Shown: in pieces, positions 8,078 to 15,775 of the stretch
Position numbering within the stretch: the first letter of the stretch is position 1
Layout of the letters: every line of letters starts with the position of its first letter
Source of the DNA: Microvirga alba
GTDB taxonomy: Bacteria; Pseudomonadota; Alphaproteobacteria; Rhizobiales; Beijerinckiaceae
Reading direction: 5' to 3'
Assembly: GCF_015694465.1 (NCBI RefSeq)
Contig: NZ_JADQDO010000010.1
Location: forward strand, 62,001 to 126,000
DNA: 64,000 bases
Notes under the pieces: generated by a model
Told to the model about the DNA's origin: nothing
The model's input: only the letters and a program-made list of their open reading frames with translations
Database searches by the model: none
Made by a program: the position numbers and the translations under genes

Positions 8078-8949
8078 AGCCGATGAGCAGCAGACTAGAT
8101 AACCTCGCTCCGCTTCCGCGTTTGCTGATCGAGCCGATTGTGCGGGCGGCCTTGATCGAGGATTTCGGCCGCGCGGGTGACATCACGACCGATGCCGTCA
8201 TCCCGGCAACAGCAAGCTTAAAGGGGGGCATTGTGGCTCGTGAGCCCGGCGTCATTGCCGGCACCGACGTCGCCACCCTGGCATTCATGTTGGTTGATCC
8301 GACGATCACCGTTGTGGTCGAGCGTCCAGACGGTGCTCGGGTCGAGCGAGGCGAGCCGGTCATTCGGCTGGAGGGCTCGGCACGGGGCATCCTGTCGGCT
8401 GAGCGCGTGGCGCTCAATCTGCTTTGCCGGCTTTCCGGCATCGCGACGGCAACCGCGACGCTCGTCAATGCCATTCAGCCCCGTGGACACGCCCGAATCG
8501 TGTGCACGCGAAAGACCACCCCTGGTCTGCGCGCGCTAGAGAAGAACGCCGTTCGGGCCGGGGGTGGGTCGAACCACCGCTTCGGCCTGGACGATGCCGT
8601 CCTGATCAAGGACAACCACATCGCGATCGCGGGGAGTATCCGGGCAGCCATCGAACGGGCCCGCGCGGTGGTCGGCCACCTCGTCAAGGTCGAGGTTGAG
8701 GTCGATACGCTTGAGCAACTCGACGAGGTGCTCGCAATCGGCGCGGACGCGATCCTCCTCGACAATATGAGCCTCGACACTCTCTCGGAGGCGGTCAAGC
8801 GTGTCGGCAATCGGGCCATCACGGAAGCCTCTGGGCGGATTACGGTCGCGACAGCCCCTGCGATTGCAGCGACGGGAGTCGATCTCATCTCGACCGGATG
8901 GATTACCCATAGCGCGCCGATTCTCGACCTCGGATTGGATGTCGGCTGA
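8074..8949 (+). CDS. nadC: Nicotinate-nucleotide pyrophosphorylase (carboxylating) NadC
   Basis: NadC converts quinolinate and PRPP to nicotinate mononucleotide, CO2 and pyrophosphate, completing the de novo branch. The 291-residue protein shows the family blocks C-T-R-K-T-T-P-G-L-R at 144-153, G-G-G-S-N-H-R at 163-169 and L-I-K-D-N-H at 177-182, and the barrel end D-L-I-S-T-G-W-I-T-H. The start overlaps the nadB stop by 4 bases. Repression by NadQ through the nadA promoter should cover this gene too, as I see no separate promoter. Confidence 0.95.
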   Translation: MKPMSSRLDNLAPLPRLLIEPIVRAALIEDFGRAGDITTDAVIPATASLKGGIVAREPGVIAGTDVATLAFMLVDPTITVVVERPDGARVERGEPVIRLEGSARGILSAERVALNLLCRLSGIATATATLVNAIQPRGHARIVCTRKTTPGLRALEKNAVRAGGGSNHRFGLDDAVLIKDNHIAIAGSIRAAIERARAVVGHLVKVEVEVDTLEQLDEVLAIGADAILLDNMSLDTLSEAVKRVGNRAITEASGRITVATAPAIAATGVDLISTGWITHSAPILDLGLDVG

Positions 8950-9042
8950 GGCGAGCGTCGGAGCGAAGCCACCCCAATCCAGTCCAACCCCGCGCCTCCC
9001 AAACACCGCTTAGCCCCATAAAGGGTTCCCAACCGAAGCTCG

Positions 9043-9060
9043 TTGTCATCCAACCGTCGA
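9043..9060 (+). promoter_or_regulatory. Weak Pho-box-like direct repeat before the phosphatase gene
   Basis: TTGTCAT (9043-9049), CCAA, CCGTCGA (9054-9060) resembles the PhoB pattern of two CTGTCAT units 11 bases apart, with 6 and 4 of 7 matches. A TAGAAC -10 candidate follows 10 bases later (9071). The match is weak, and it is listed because the next gene is an alkaline phosphatase. Confidence 0.25.
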
Positions 9061-9106
9061 ATATGAGCGCTAGAACACGCCCGTCAGCAATGCAGGAGCC
9101 GACTTG

Positions 9107-10852
9107 ATGAAGACGTGGACAGCGTTGGGCGTGTGCCTTCTTGGCCTCGTGGCGACGGGCGCGCAGGCGCAGACGATTTACCCTCTCACCCGGGCCGAGA
9201 TTCTCGCCGGATCGAAATTCGACTTCAAGGTCGAGTTCCCCGGCGCACCGGCGCAAGGCGCCGTGAAGATCACGATCAACGGACAGGATCCGGCGTCCGT
9301 GCTGGGCCAATCCGCGAAGTTCGTCGAGAAGGAGGATGGGGGCGATCACTCGGCCTACTGGATCCGCGGCGCGCAGATCGCGAAGCCCGGCGCTTATACG
9401 GTCGAGGCCAGCCTCGGCGACAAGAAGGCCACTGTTCAGTGGGAAGTGTTCGGCACGCCCGAGCGCAAGGCCAAGAACGTGGTCCTGTTCATCGGCGATG
9501 GCCTCTCGGTCGCGCACCGCACCGCCGCCCGCATGCTCTCCAAGGGTATCACGGAAGGTCGGTATAACGGCGAACTCGCCATGGATGACATGCCGCACAT
9601 GGCGCTCGTCTCCACCTCCGGCACCGACGCCATCGTGACCGACAGCGCCAACGCCATGAGCGCCTACACCACCGGTCACAAGTCTTGCGTGAACGCACTC
9701 GGCGTCTATTGCGCGAAGAACAAGAGCACCCTCGATCATCCGAAGGTCGAGACCATCGGCGAGTTGGCCAAGCGCCGCAACGGCGGCATGGCGGTCGGTG
9801 TGGTCACGAATTCCGAAATCGAGGACGCCACTCCTGCCGGCATGGTGGCTCACACCCGTCGCCGCGCCGACTACAACGACATCGTCAAGATGTTCCACGA
9901 CGTGAAGCCGGACGTGATCATGGGCGGCGGTTCGCCGAACTTCCTCGCAAAGTCGACGCCGGGCTCCAAGCGCACGGACGACGAGGACTATATCAAGAAG
10001 TTCGAGGCTGACGGCTACAAGTTCGTCTCCACCAAGCAGGAGATGCAGGCGGCGGCCCAGGCCGGTTCCTCCAAGGTTCTCGGCCTGTTCAACACCAGCA
10101 ACATCGACGGCGCGCTCGACCTCAAGATCCTCAAGAAGGGAACCGTCTCGAAGTTCCCCGATCAGCCGGATCTCGTCGAGCAGACGAAGGTTGCGCTCGA
10201 CGTTCTGTCGAAGAACCAGAACGGCTTCGTGCTCATGGTCGAATCCGCCCGCATCGACAAGTACAGCCACTCGCTGGACTCCGAGCGCGCGATCTACGAC
10301 ACGATCATGCTCGATAATGCCATCAAGGTCGCCAAGGACTTCGCCGCGAAGAAAGAGGATACCCTGATCATCGTGGTCGGCGACCATGCGCATGGCGTAT
10401 CGATCGTCGGTACTTATGACGACGAGACTCCTGGCAATCAGCTGCGCGACAAGCTCGGCATCTACGCCGACTCGAAGTTCCCGAACTATCCTGCGCCGAA
10501 CGCGGAAGGATACCCGGAGAAGGTCGACGTCTCCCGCCGCCTCGCCATGCTGTTCACCGCCTACCCGGATTACTGCGAGACGGGTCGCCCCTACATGAAC
10601 GGCGAGAATGTGCCGACCGTGAAGGCCGCTGACGGTAAGACCTACGTCGCGAACGAGGAATACTGCAAGGAGCCGCTGGCGGCGCGCCGGACCGGCAACC
10701 TGCCCCTCGAGTCCAACTCGGGCGTGCACACGGCTGACGACCTCGTGCTCACCGCCATGGGACCGGGCTCCGAGCAGTTCAAGGCTCGCATGGAGAACAC
10801 TCGGGTGTTCCGGGTGATGGCGACGGCCCTCGGCCTCGGCGCTGGTCAGTAA
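9107..10852 (+). CDS. Secreted alkaline phosphatase, PhoA family
   Basis: The 581-residue precursor has a signal peptide of about 22 residues ending in G-A-Q-A-Q. After an N-terminal domain of about 100 residues not present in E. coli PhoA, the catalytic domain shows all core elements: Asp131 in F-I-G-D-G, nucleophile Ser180 in T-D-S-A-N-A-M-S, the zinc/Mg ligand block V-E-S-A-R-I-D-K-Y-S-H, the G-D-H-A-H-G block and the distal N-S-G-V-H-T-A-D-D. It should cleave phosphomonoesters in the periplasm with two Zn and one Mg. I prefer ATG 9107 (8 bases after AGGAG) to TTG 9104. It lies 14 bases before a DUF3299-like gene and a LolD/FtsX pair, suggesting one transcript. Confidence 0.9.
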   Translation: MKTWTALGVCLLGLVATGAQAQTIYPLTRAEILAGSKFDFKVEFPGAPAQGAVKITINGQDPASVLGQSAKFVEKEDGGDHSAYWIRGAQIAKPGAYTVEASLGDKKATVQWEVFGTPERKAKNVVLFIGDGLSVAHRTAARMLSKGITEGRYNGELAMDDMPHMALVSTSGTDAIVTDSANAMSAYTTGHKSCVNALGVYCAKNKSTLDHPKVETIGELAKRRNGGMAVGVVTNSEIEDATPAGMVAHTRRRADYNDIVKMFHDVKPDVIMGGGSPNFLAKSTPGSKRTDDEDYIKKFEADGYKFVSTKQEMQAAAQAGSSKVLGLFNTSNIDGALDLKILKKGTVSKFPDQPDLVEQTKVALDVLSKNQNGFVLMVESARIDKYSHSLDSERAIYDTIMLDNAIKVAKDFAAKKEDTLIIVVGDHAHGVSIVGTYDDETPGNQLRDKLGIYADSKFPNYPAPNAEGYPEKVDVSRRLAMLFTAYPDYCETGRPYMNGENVPTVKAADGKTYVANEEYCKEPLAARRTGNLPLESNSGVHTADDLVLTAMGPGSEQFKARMENTRVFRVMATALGLGAGQ

Positions 10853-10866
10853 GACCGCCCGGGCTT

Positions 10867-11322
10867 ATGGCCAACCTTGCACCATCAATGCTGACGCGGC
10901 GCCGATTTTCCATCGGCGCCGTGTTGGCGCTCCTCTCCAGGCCGGCGAAAGCCGCAGAGTGGATCGCGTTCGATACGCTCTACAAGAGCTTCGGCGTACG
11001 GGGCTTCGAATTCTCCGACAGGATCGTCGCGCTGAAAGGTCAGGAGGTTACCCTGACCGGCTACATGGCCCCGCCTCTGCGGGCGGAGAGCACATTCTTC
11101 GTGTTAACCCGCGAACCGCTCGCCATCTGCCCCTTCTGCCAGTCCGACGCGGATTGGCCCGTGGACATCGTGGTCATTCATCTCAAGGCTGAGACGCCGC
11201 TCGTCTCGGCCGGCGCCAAGATCGCCGTCAGCGGACGGCTCGAGGTCGGATCTTCAACAGACCCCGACAGCGGCTTCGTCAGCCAGATCAGGATCGTGGA
11301 TGCGTCCTATCGCCGGGTCTGA
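10867..11322 (+). CDS. Tat-exported DUF3299-like periplasmic protein
   Basis: The 151-residue protein begins with a twin-arginine signal (L-T-R-R-R-F-S-I-G at 10-18, cleavage probably after A-K-A-A near 30). The mature part is a small beta-rich domain with a C-P-F-C pair (Cys88, Cys91) and the block L-T-G-Y-M-A-P-P. I recognise it as DUF3299-like; the function is unknown. In Vibrio a DUF3299 gene belongs to the zinc-regulated zrgABCDE cluster together with LolD/FtsX-type ABC genes, which is the arrangement here. It overlaps the following ATPase gene by 23 bases. Confidence 0.75.
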   Translation: MANLAPSMLTRRRFSIGAVLALLSRPAKAAEWIAFDTLYKSFGVRGFEFSDRIVALKGQEVTLTGYMAPPLRAESTFFVLTREPLAICPFCQSDADWPVDIVVIHLKAETPLVSAGAKIAVSGRLEVGSSTDPDSGFVSQIRIVDASYRRV

Positions 11323-12019
11323 ATGCCGCAAGGCGGCAGCACCGCTGGTTCTACGCGACGTTCGCGTTGAGGTGCGCCAGGACGGCGGCGCACCCTTGCG
11401 CGTGCTCGATGTTCCAGCTCTCCATATCCCCTCCGGCGCGCGCATCGCGCTTACGGGCCCGTCCGGCGCCGGCAAGACGACACTGCTCCACCTCCTGGCC
11501 GGGATCGGCAGACCGAGTCACGGAATGATCCGCTGGGGCAATCTCGATCTCGCCGGCCTGACGGAAAGCGCCCGCGACCGCTGGCGTCGCCAGGAAATCG
11601 GCTTGGTGTTCCAGGATTTTCACCTGATTCCGGAACTCAGTATTCTCGACAACATCCTGTTGCCCCTCACCTTCGGAGCCGCCGGCCGAACCCGCGAATT
11701 CGCGCAGCGGGCCATTGCACTGTCGGAGCGCATGGGCCTGCCCAATCCGCATCGCCGCGCCGCCGTGCTTTCCCGCGGCGAGCAGCAGCGGGTCGCCATG
11801 GCGCGCGCCCTGTTGCAGGATCCAGCCATCCTTCTCGCCGACGAGCCGACCGCGAGCCTCGACGCCGCCACCGGCGAAACGCTGGGCACCCTCCTCCTGG
11901 ATGCAGCCCGTGAACGCGGGGCGACCCTGGTTGTCGTGACCCACGACCCGCATCTCATCAGCCGTCTCGATACGGTGCATCGCATCGAATCCGGCCATCT
12001 CTTGGAGACGCGCCCATGA
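11300..12019 (+). CDS. ABC transporter ATP-binding protein, LolD/MacB type
   Basis: The 239-residue ATPase has Walker A GPSGAGKT at 53-60, a Q-loop V-F-Q-D-F-H, the signature L-S-R-G-E-Q-Q-R (Arg for the usual second Gly-flanking Gly) near 156 and Walker B I-L-L-A-D-E-P-T near 178. This is the LolD/MacB/FtsE subgroup, which works with FtsX-type permeases as a mechanotransmitter and not as a classical importer. The ATG lies inside the end of the preceding gene, and the ATPase overlaps the permease start by 4 bases. The substrate is unknown. Confidence 0.88.
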   Translation: MRPIAGSECRKAAAPLVLRDVRVEVRQDGGAPLRVLDVPALHIPSGARIALTGPSGAGKTTLLHLLAGIGRPSHGMIRWGNLDLAGLTESARDRWRRQEIGLVFQDFHLIPELSILDNILLPLTFGAAGRTREFAQRAIALSERMGLPNPHRRAAVLSRGEQQRVAMARALLQDPAILLADEPTASLDAATGETLGTLLLDAARERGATLVVVTHDPHLISRLDTVHRIESGHLLETRP

Positions 12020-13251
12020 ATCCGTTCCCGATGGTGCGCGCGGATTTGAAGGCGCTCCGCTGGCTCGCCTTCGCGATCCCTCTTCTGATTGCTGTCGCCG
12101 TCGCCATGGGCGTGGGGATCGGCGCACAGGAACGGATGCTGCGTCAGAGTTCCGCGCGGGCCGCAGACGATTTCGATCTCGTGATCGGCGCCGCCGGAAG
12201 CCAGACGCAGCTCGTGCTCACCACGGTCTATCTCGATCTCGAGGCATTGCCGCTGACAGACGGCGCACTTCTCAATACGCTCTCAAAGGACCCGCGCGTC
12301 GCCGCGGTCGCGCCTATCGCTTTCGGCGACGTGGTGCGCGGCTTTCCGGTGGTCGGCACGACACCTGCCTTCGCGGGCCGCTGGGGCCGGGTGGCGGCGA
12401 CGGAGGGGCGGCTGTTCGAAAAGGAGGGCGAGGCACTCATCGGTGCCGACGTCTCTCTCAAGATCGGCGAGACCTTCGCACCATCCCACGCCACCGGCGG
12501 CGCCACGCATGCCTTCCAAGCGGATGCGGAGGAGGAGACACGCCACCGGCACGAGGGCGTCACTTATACGGTGGTCGGCCGCTTGCCCCGACTCGGCACC
12601 CCGTGGGATCGCGCAATCCTGGTACCGGTGGAAAGCGTGTGGGAGACACATGGGCTCGGTAACGGCCACGCGCAGGACGACGCCGAGCTCGGGCCGCCCT
12701 TCGACGCCAAGACCGTTCCCGGCGTGCCCGCGATCGTGGTCAAGCCGAAGCGTGTCGCTGATGCCTACGCGCTGCGGAGTTCCTACCGCCAAGGCGGCAC
12801 CATGGCGGTCTTCCCGGCGGAAGTTCTGGTCAGCCTCTACAAGACCGTTGGGGACGTGCGGGATGTGCTCGTCGCCTCATCGTGGATCAGCAACGGCCTG
12901 ATTTTCGTGGCAGTGCTGCTGCTGCTGTTGACCCTCACCGGACTGCGGCGGCGGCGCTACGCGGTGCTGCGCGCGCTCGGTGCTCCGGCCGTGTACATTC
13001 TCACCGTGGTTTGGCTGGAAGCGGCGATCCTGCTGGCCACTGGGTGCGGCCTCGGCCTCATCTTCGGCTGGGGCGCTGCCGCACTCGTCTCCCGCGCCAT
13101 CGAGGCAGAGACGGGGCTGCGTCTGGCCTTCTCGGCAGGCCTCACTGATGTGCTCTTCGTCGTCGGCCTGATCGGGCTCGGCAGCCTGCTCGCCCTCATT
13201 CCGGCCGTGCTGACTTACCGCCTGCCGGTTTCGGACGCTTTACGGAGTTGA
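12016..13251 (+). CDS. FtsX-family ABC permease with a His-rich periplasmic loop
   Basis: The 411-residue protein has one N-terminal membrane helix (about 15-38), a large periplasmic domain (about 40-290) and three C-terminal helices (about 292-315, 332-360, 380-402), the MacB/LolE topology. The periplasmic domain carries a His/acid-rich loop near 155-185 (S-H-A-T-G-G-A-T-H-A-F and E-E-E-T-R-H-R-H-E-G), which could bind metal. It is the last gene of a run phosphatase - DUF3299 - ATPase - permease. The gene ends convergently with the molybdoprotein gene, 27 bases apart. Confidence 0.85.
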   Translation: MNPFPMVRADLKALRWLAFAIPLLIAVAVAMGVGIGAQERMLRQSSARAADDFDLVIGAAGSQTQLVLTTVYLDLEALPLTDGALLNTLSKDPRVAAVAPIAFGDVVRGFPVVGTTPAFAGRWGRVAATEGRLFEKEGEALIGADVSLKIGETFAPSHATGGATHAFQADAEEETRHRHEGVTYTVVGRLPRLGTPWDRAILVPVESVWETHGLGNGHAQDDAELGPPFDAKTVPGVPAIVVKPKRVADAYALRSSYRQGGTMAVFPAEVLVSLYKTVGDVRDVLVASSWISNGLIFVAVLLLLLTLTGLRRRRYAVLRALGAPAVYILTVVWLEAAILLATGCGLGLIFGWGAAALVSRAIEAETGLRLAFSAGLTDVLFVVGLIGLGSLLALIPAVLTYRLPVSDALRS

Positions 13252-13278
13252 ACGGGCAAGCCCCGAGGGTAAGCCGAG

Positions 13279-14055
13279 CTAGATCCCGGCGTACCACTCG
13301 TAGCCGAGATCTTCCCAGAATCCGCCTTTTCCGCCTGCGATCGCCGCGAAGCTGTCGGTCACCTGGATCCGCATGAGATATTTCGCATGCTTGTATCCGA
13401 GCTGCCGTTCCACACGCAGTCGCAGAGGCGCTCCGTGGCCCACGGGTAGATCGACGCCGTTCATGCCATAAGCAAGGATGGTCTGCGGGTGAAAGGCGTC
13501 GACGAGGTCGAGGCTCTCGTAGTACCGACCAGTTCCGTCGAGCGTCGCTCCCAAATCATCGGCGCAATAAAAGACGATGTAACGGGCATTGGGCAGCAGA
13601 CCTGCGCTCTGAAGCAAAAGTCCGAGCGGAACACCCGTCCATTTGCCGATGGCGCTCCAGCCTTCCACGCAATCGTGCCGCGTAATCTGCGTTCTTGACG
13701 GCAGGCGCTTGAGGTCGGTCAGGGACAGACTCAACGGCTGCCGCACCAGGCCATCGACGACGAGGCGCCAGTCCGCGAAGTTCCCAGCCATCAGGCGGGC
13801 ATATTCCTCGCCGTCCGGCGCGCTCGTTCCGTTGACCTTGAACACAGGAGAGAGATCGGCCTCGGTATACTCACGCGCCAAAGCCCCCCGCGGCAGGAGG
13901 GTTCGCTGGGCTGTCTCGGTCAAGGTTTCCGCCTTCTCGAGCACACGCTGCACGTCTTCGTTCTGCGTGAGTCGATCACACCCATTGAGGAACAGCGCGC
14001 TCGTGCCAACGGCCGAGAGACCGAGGAAACGACGCCGGGACAGAAGGATGCTCAT
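13279..14055 (-). CDS. Molybdopterin-dependent oxidoreductase, YedY/sulfite-oxidase fold, Tat-exported
   Basis: The 258-residue protein starts with a twin-arginine signal (S-R-R-R-F-L-G at 6-12) that ends in a lipobox-like L-N-G-C (Cys26), so the protein may be lipid-anchored or simply cleaved. The Mo-ligand cysteine is Cys129 in T-R-H-D-C-V-E-G-W-S, in the typical setting of the sulfite oxidase catalytic domain, followed by the G-K-W-T-G-V block. It lacks a haem domain. It overlaps by 4 bases the upstream membrane cytochrome b gene, which is the probable electron partner. The substrate is unknown; MsrP-like repair of oxidised methionine is one option, but the partner here is not an obvious MsrQ. 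Confidence 0.85.
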   Translation of the reverse strand: MSILLSRRRFLGLSAVGTSALFLNGCDRLTQNEDVQRVLEKAETLTETAQRTLLPRGALAREYTEADLSPVFKVNGTSAPDGEEYARLMAGNFADWRLVVDGLVRQPLSLSLTDLKRLPSRTQITRHDCVEGWSAIGKWTGVPLGLLLQSAGLLPNARYIVFYCADDLGATLDGTGRYYESLDLVDAFHPQTILAYGMNGVDLPVGHGAPLRLRVERQLGYKHAKYLMRIQVTDSFAAIAGGKGGFWEDLGYEWYAGI

Positions 14056-14900
14056 GCGGGCGGCCTTTCCGGCTTGATGGCATAGTAGCCGGTGATCATC
14101 GAGCGCATGTTGTTCCAGGCACCGGACACGAGCACCATGGCGATATGAATGGCGACAAACGTGACGATCAGCGACGCCGTGATGAAGTGAATGGTCCGCG
14201 CTGACTGACGTCCGCCGAAGAGGTCAAGCATCCAAGGGAAGGCAGCATTGACGCCCGGCGACATGGTGAGGCCGGTTGCCAGCATGAGCGGCAGTAAAGC
14301 GAAGATAACGATCAGATAGGCGATTTTCTGCAAGGCGTTGTAGCGCCTTGCCTCATCGCCCCTGGCAAATTTCAGACGCGCGTGATCCGCAATTTCCCGA
14401 GCCAGATGGCGCGCTGTGAGCTGATCGGCATTGGGCTTGAGATCGCGGCGGAAGTGCCCCGCAACGATGCCATAGATCAGATACAGGAACCCATTGATCA
14501 CGAAGAGCCATGCGAAAAAGAAATGCCACCGCCGGCCGGCCGCGAGATCCTGATAGCGTGGCAGGGTGAGCCATGCGGGAAAGGCGCGCGGTGAAAGCTC
14601 CCCTTCCACCTTCGATGCGCCCAAGATGCCGGTGGTCGGGATTGAGAGTGAACCGATGCGCGTGATGCCGCCAACACTGTCGCCGGTTTCCTCGGCCTCG
14701 ATCGACAGCACCGCATGATCGGCATCGGCGCCGTACTGCCCCCAATAGAGGCGCGGATGCGCATTGAAGATCTGTAACCCGCTCATCAGCAGAACAGTCA
14801 AGCACAGCACGTTGATCCAATGAGTGACGCGCACCACACCCGAATGTCTATGGACAAGCTCACTTTTCGGTTGAGGCGAGGAATGATCAGGGCCCGTCAT
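14052..14900 (-). CDS. Membrane cytochrome b (b561 / hydrogenase-cytochrome-b-like)
   Basis: The 282-residue protein has at least four membrane helices and histidines placed for haem b: His27 in V-T-H-W-I-N, a W-H-F-F-F histidine near 125 and the pair in T-I-H-F-I-T and A-I-H-I-A-M near the C-terminus. This is the di-haem cytochrome b of the Ni/Fe-hydrogenase and b561 type that passes electrons between quinones and a periplasmic oxidoreductase. The gene overlaps the molybdoprotein gene downstream (ATGA), and the pair forms a complete membrane redox module. Confidence 0.85.
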   Translation of the reverse strand: MTGPDHSSPQPKSELVHRHSGVVRVTHWINVLCLTVLLMSGLQIFNAHPRLYWGQYGADADHAVLSIEAEETGDSVGGITRIGSLSIPTTGILGASKVEGELSPRAFPAWLTLPRYQDLAAGRRWHFFFAWLFVINGFLYLIYGIVAGHFRRDLKPNADQLTARHLAREIADHARLKFARGDEARRYNALQKIAYLIVIFALLPLMLATGLTMSPGVNAAFPWMLDLFGGRQSARTIHFITASLIVTFVAIHIAMVLVSGAWNNMRSMITGYYAIKPERPPA

Positions 14901-15064
14901 CGCTTAGGATCCTTCTCTGACTCATTCTCATCATAACAAAATCGGCGCCGCGAACCGATCACTTCTTCTCCACCGCGACACTGCCGCGCTTCGCGGCTCG
15001 CATCTTTCTCCATCGATGTGCTTTTCGACGGAACACGAACGCCCGCTAAGGCCGGGCCAATACC

Positions 15065-15775
15065 TCAACCCTGCTCAGGTTCCGCCAAGCGATAGCCGAT
15101 CCCCGGCTCCGTGAGGACGATCGACGGATTGCTTGGATCTTCTTCGACCTTCTGCCGCACCTGACCCACATAGACCCTGAGATACTGCGTATCGTGCTCG
15201 TGCGCGGCACCCCACACCGCCGAGAGAATCTGCCTGTGGGTGACGACTTTTCCAGCGTGGCGGGCAAGGAGGGCGAGCAGGTCGAATTCCTTCGGCGTCA
15301 GCTTAAGCTCAGCGCCATGACGCGACACGCGGCGGCGCGCGACATCGACATCGAGCCCACGCACATGGACATTCGGGGTTTCGCCCTTCCTTTGCATGCG
15401 ATGCCGGGAAGCGGCCCTCAATCGAGCCATCAGTTCACCAATGCCGAAGGGCTTATTGACGAAATCATCCGCCCCGCGATCGAGCGCCTCGATCTTCTCC
15501 GTTTCACGGTCGCGCGCAGACAAGACGATGATCGGGACATCAGACCATTCGCGGACGCGGCTGATGACATCCTTGCCATTCATGTCGGGAAGGCCGAGGT
15601 CGAGCACCACGATGTCGGGCGCGTCCGCCGCGATGCGCTTCAAAGCCTCCGCCGCGGTCGCGGCCTTGATGACGTCGTAGTCATTGGCTATCAGCGCCGG
15701 CGTCAAAAAGCGGTGTATCGCCGCTTCGTCATCGACCACGAGCACCCGCGTCGCGTGAGTCATATCGCTTGTCAC
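15065..15775 (-). CDS. kdpE: Response regulator KdpE
   Basis: The 236-residue protein is an OmpR-family regulator. The receiver domain has the acidic pair D-D at 15-16, phosphorylation site Asp59 in V-V-L-D-L-G-L-P-D and K near 108; the winged-helix domain has L-T-P-K-E-F-D-L-L and the Y-L-R-V-Y-V-G-Q-V-R-Q-K recognition region. It overlaps kdpD by 4 bases. It should activate the kdp operon at low K+ or high osmolarity. It is the last gene of the operon. Confidence 0.95.
   Translation of the reverse strand: MTSDMTHATRVLVVDDEAAIHRFLTPALIANDYDVIKAATAAEALKRIAADAPDIVVLDLGLPDMNGKDVISRVREWSDVPIIVLSARDRETEKIEALDRGADDFVNKPFGIGELMARLRAASRHRMQRKGETPNVHVRGLDVDVARRRVSRHGAELKLTPKEFDLLALLARHAGKVVTHRQILSAVWGAAHEHDTQYLRVYVGQVRQKVEEDPSNPSIVLTEPGIGYRLAEPEQG

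Noticed and set aside
8903-10729. 608-codon open frame antisense to the alkaline phosphatase gene
   Set aside because: It is an echo of GC-rich codon use of the phosphatase, which has complete active-site motifs. The antisense product is dominated by Arg, Val, His and Asp in a shadow-like pattern.
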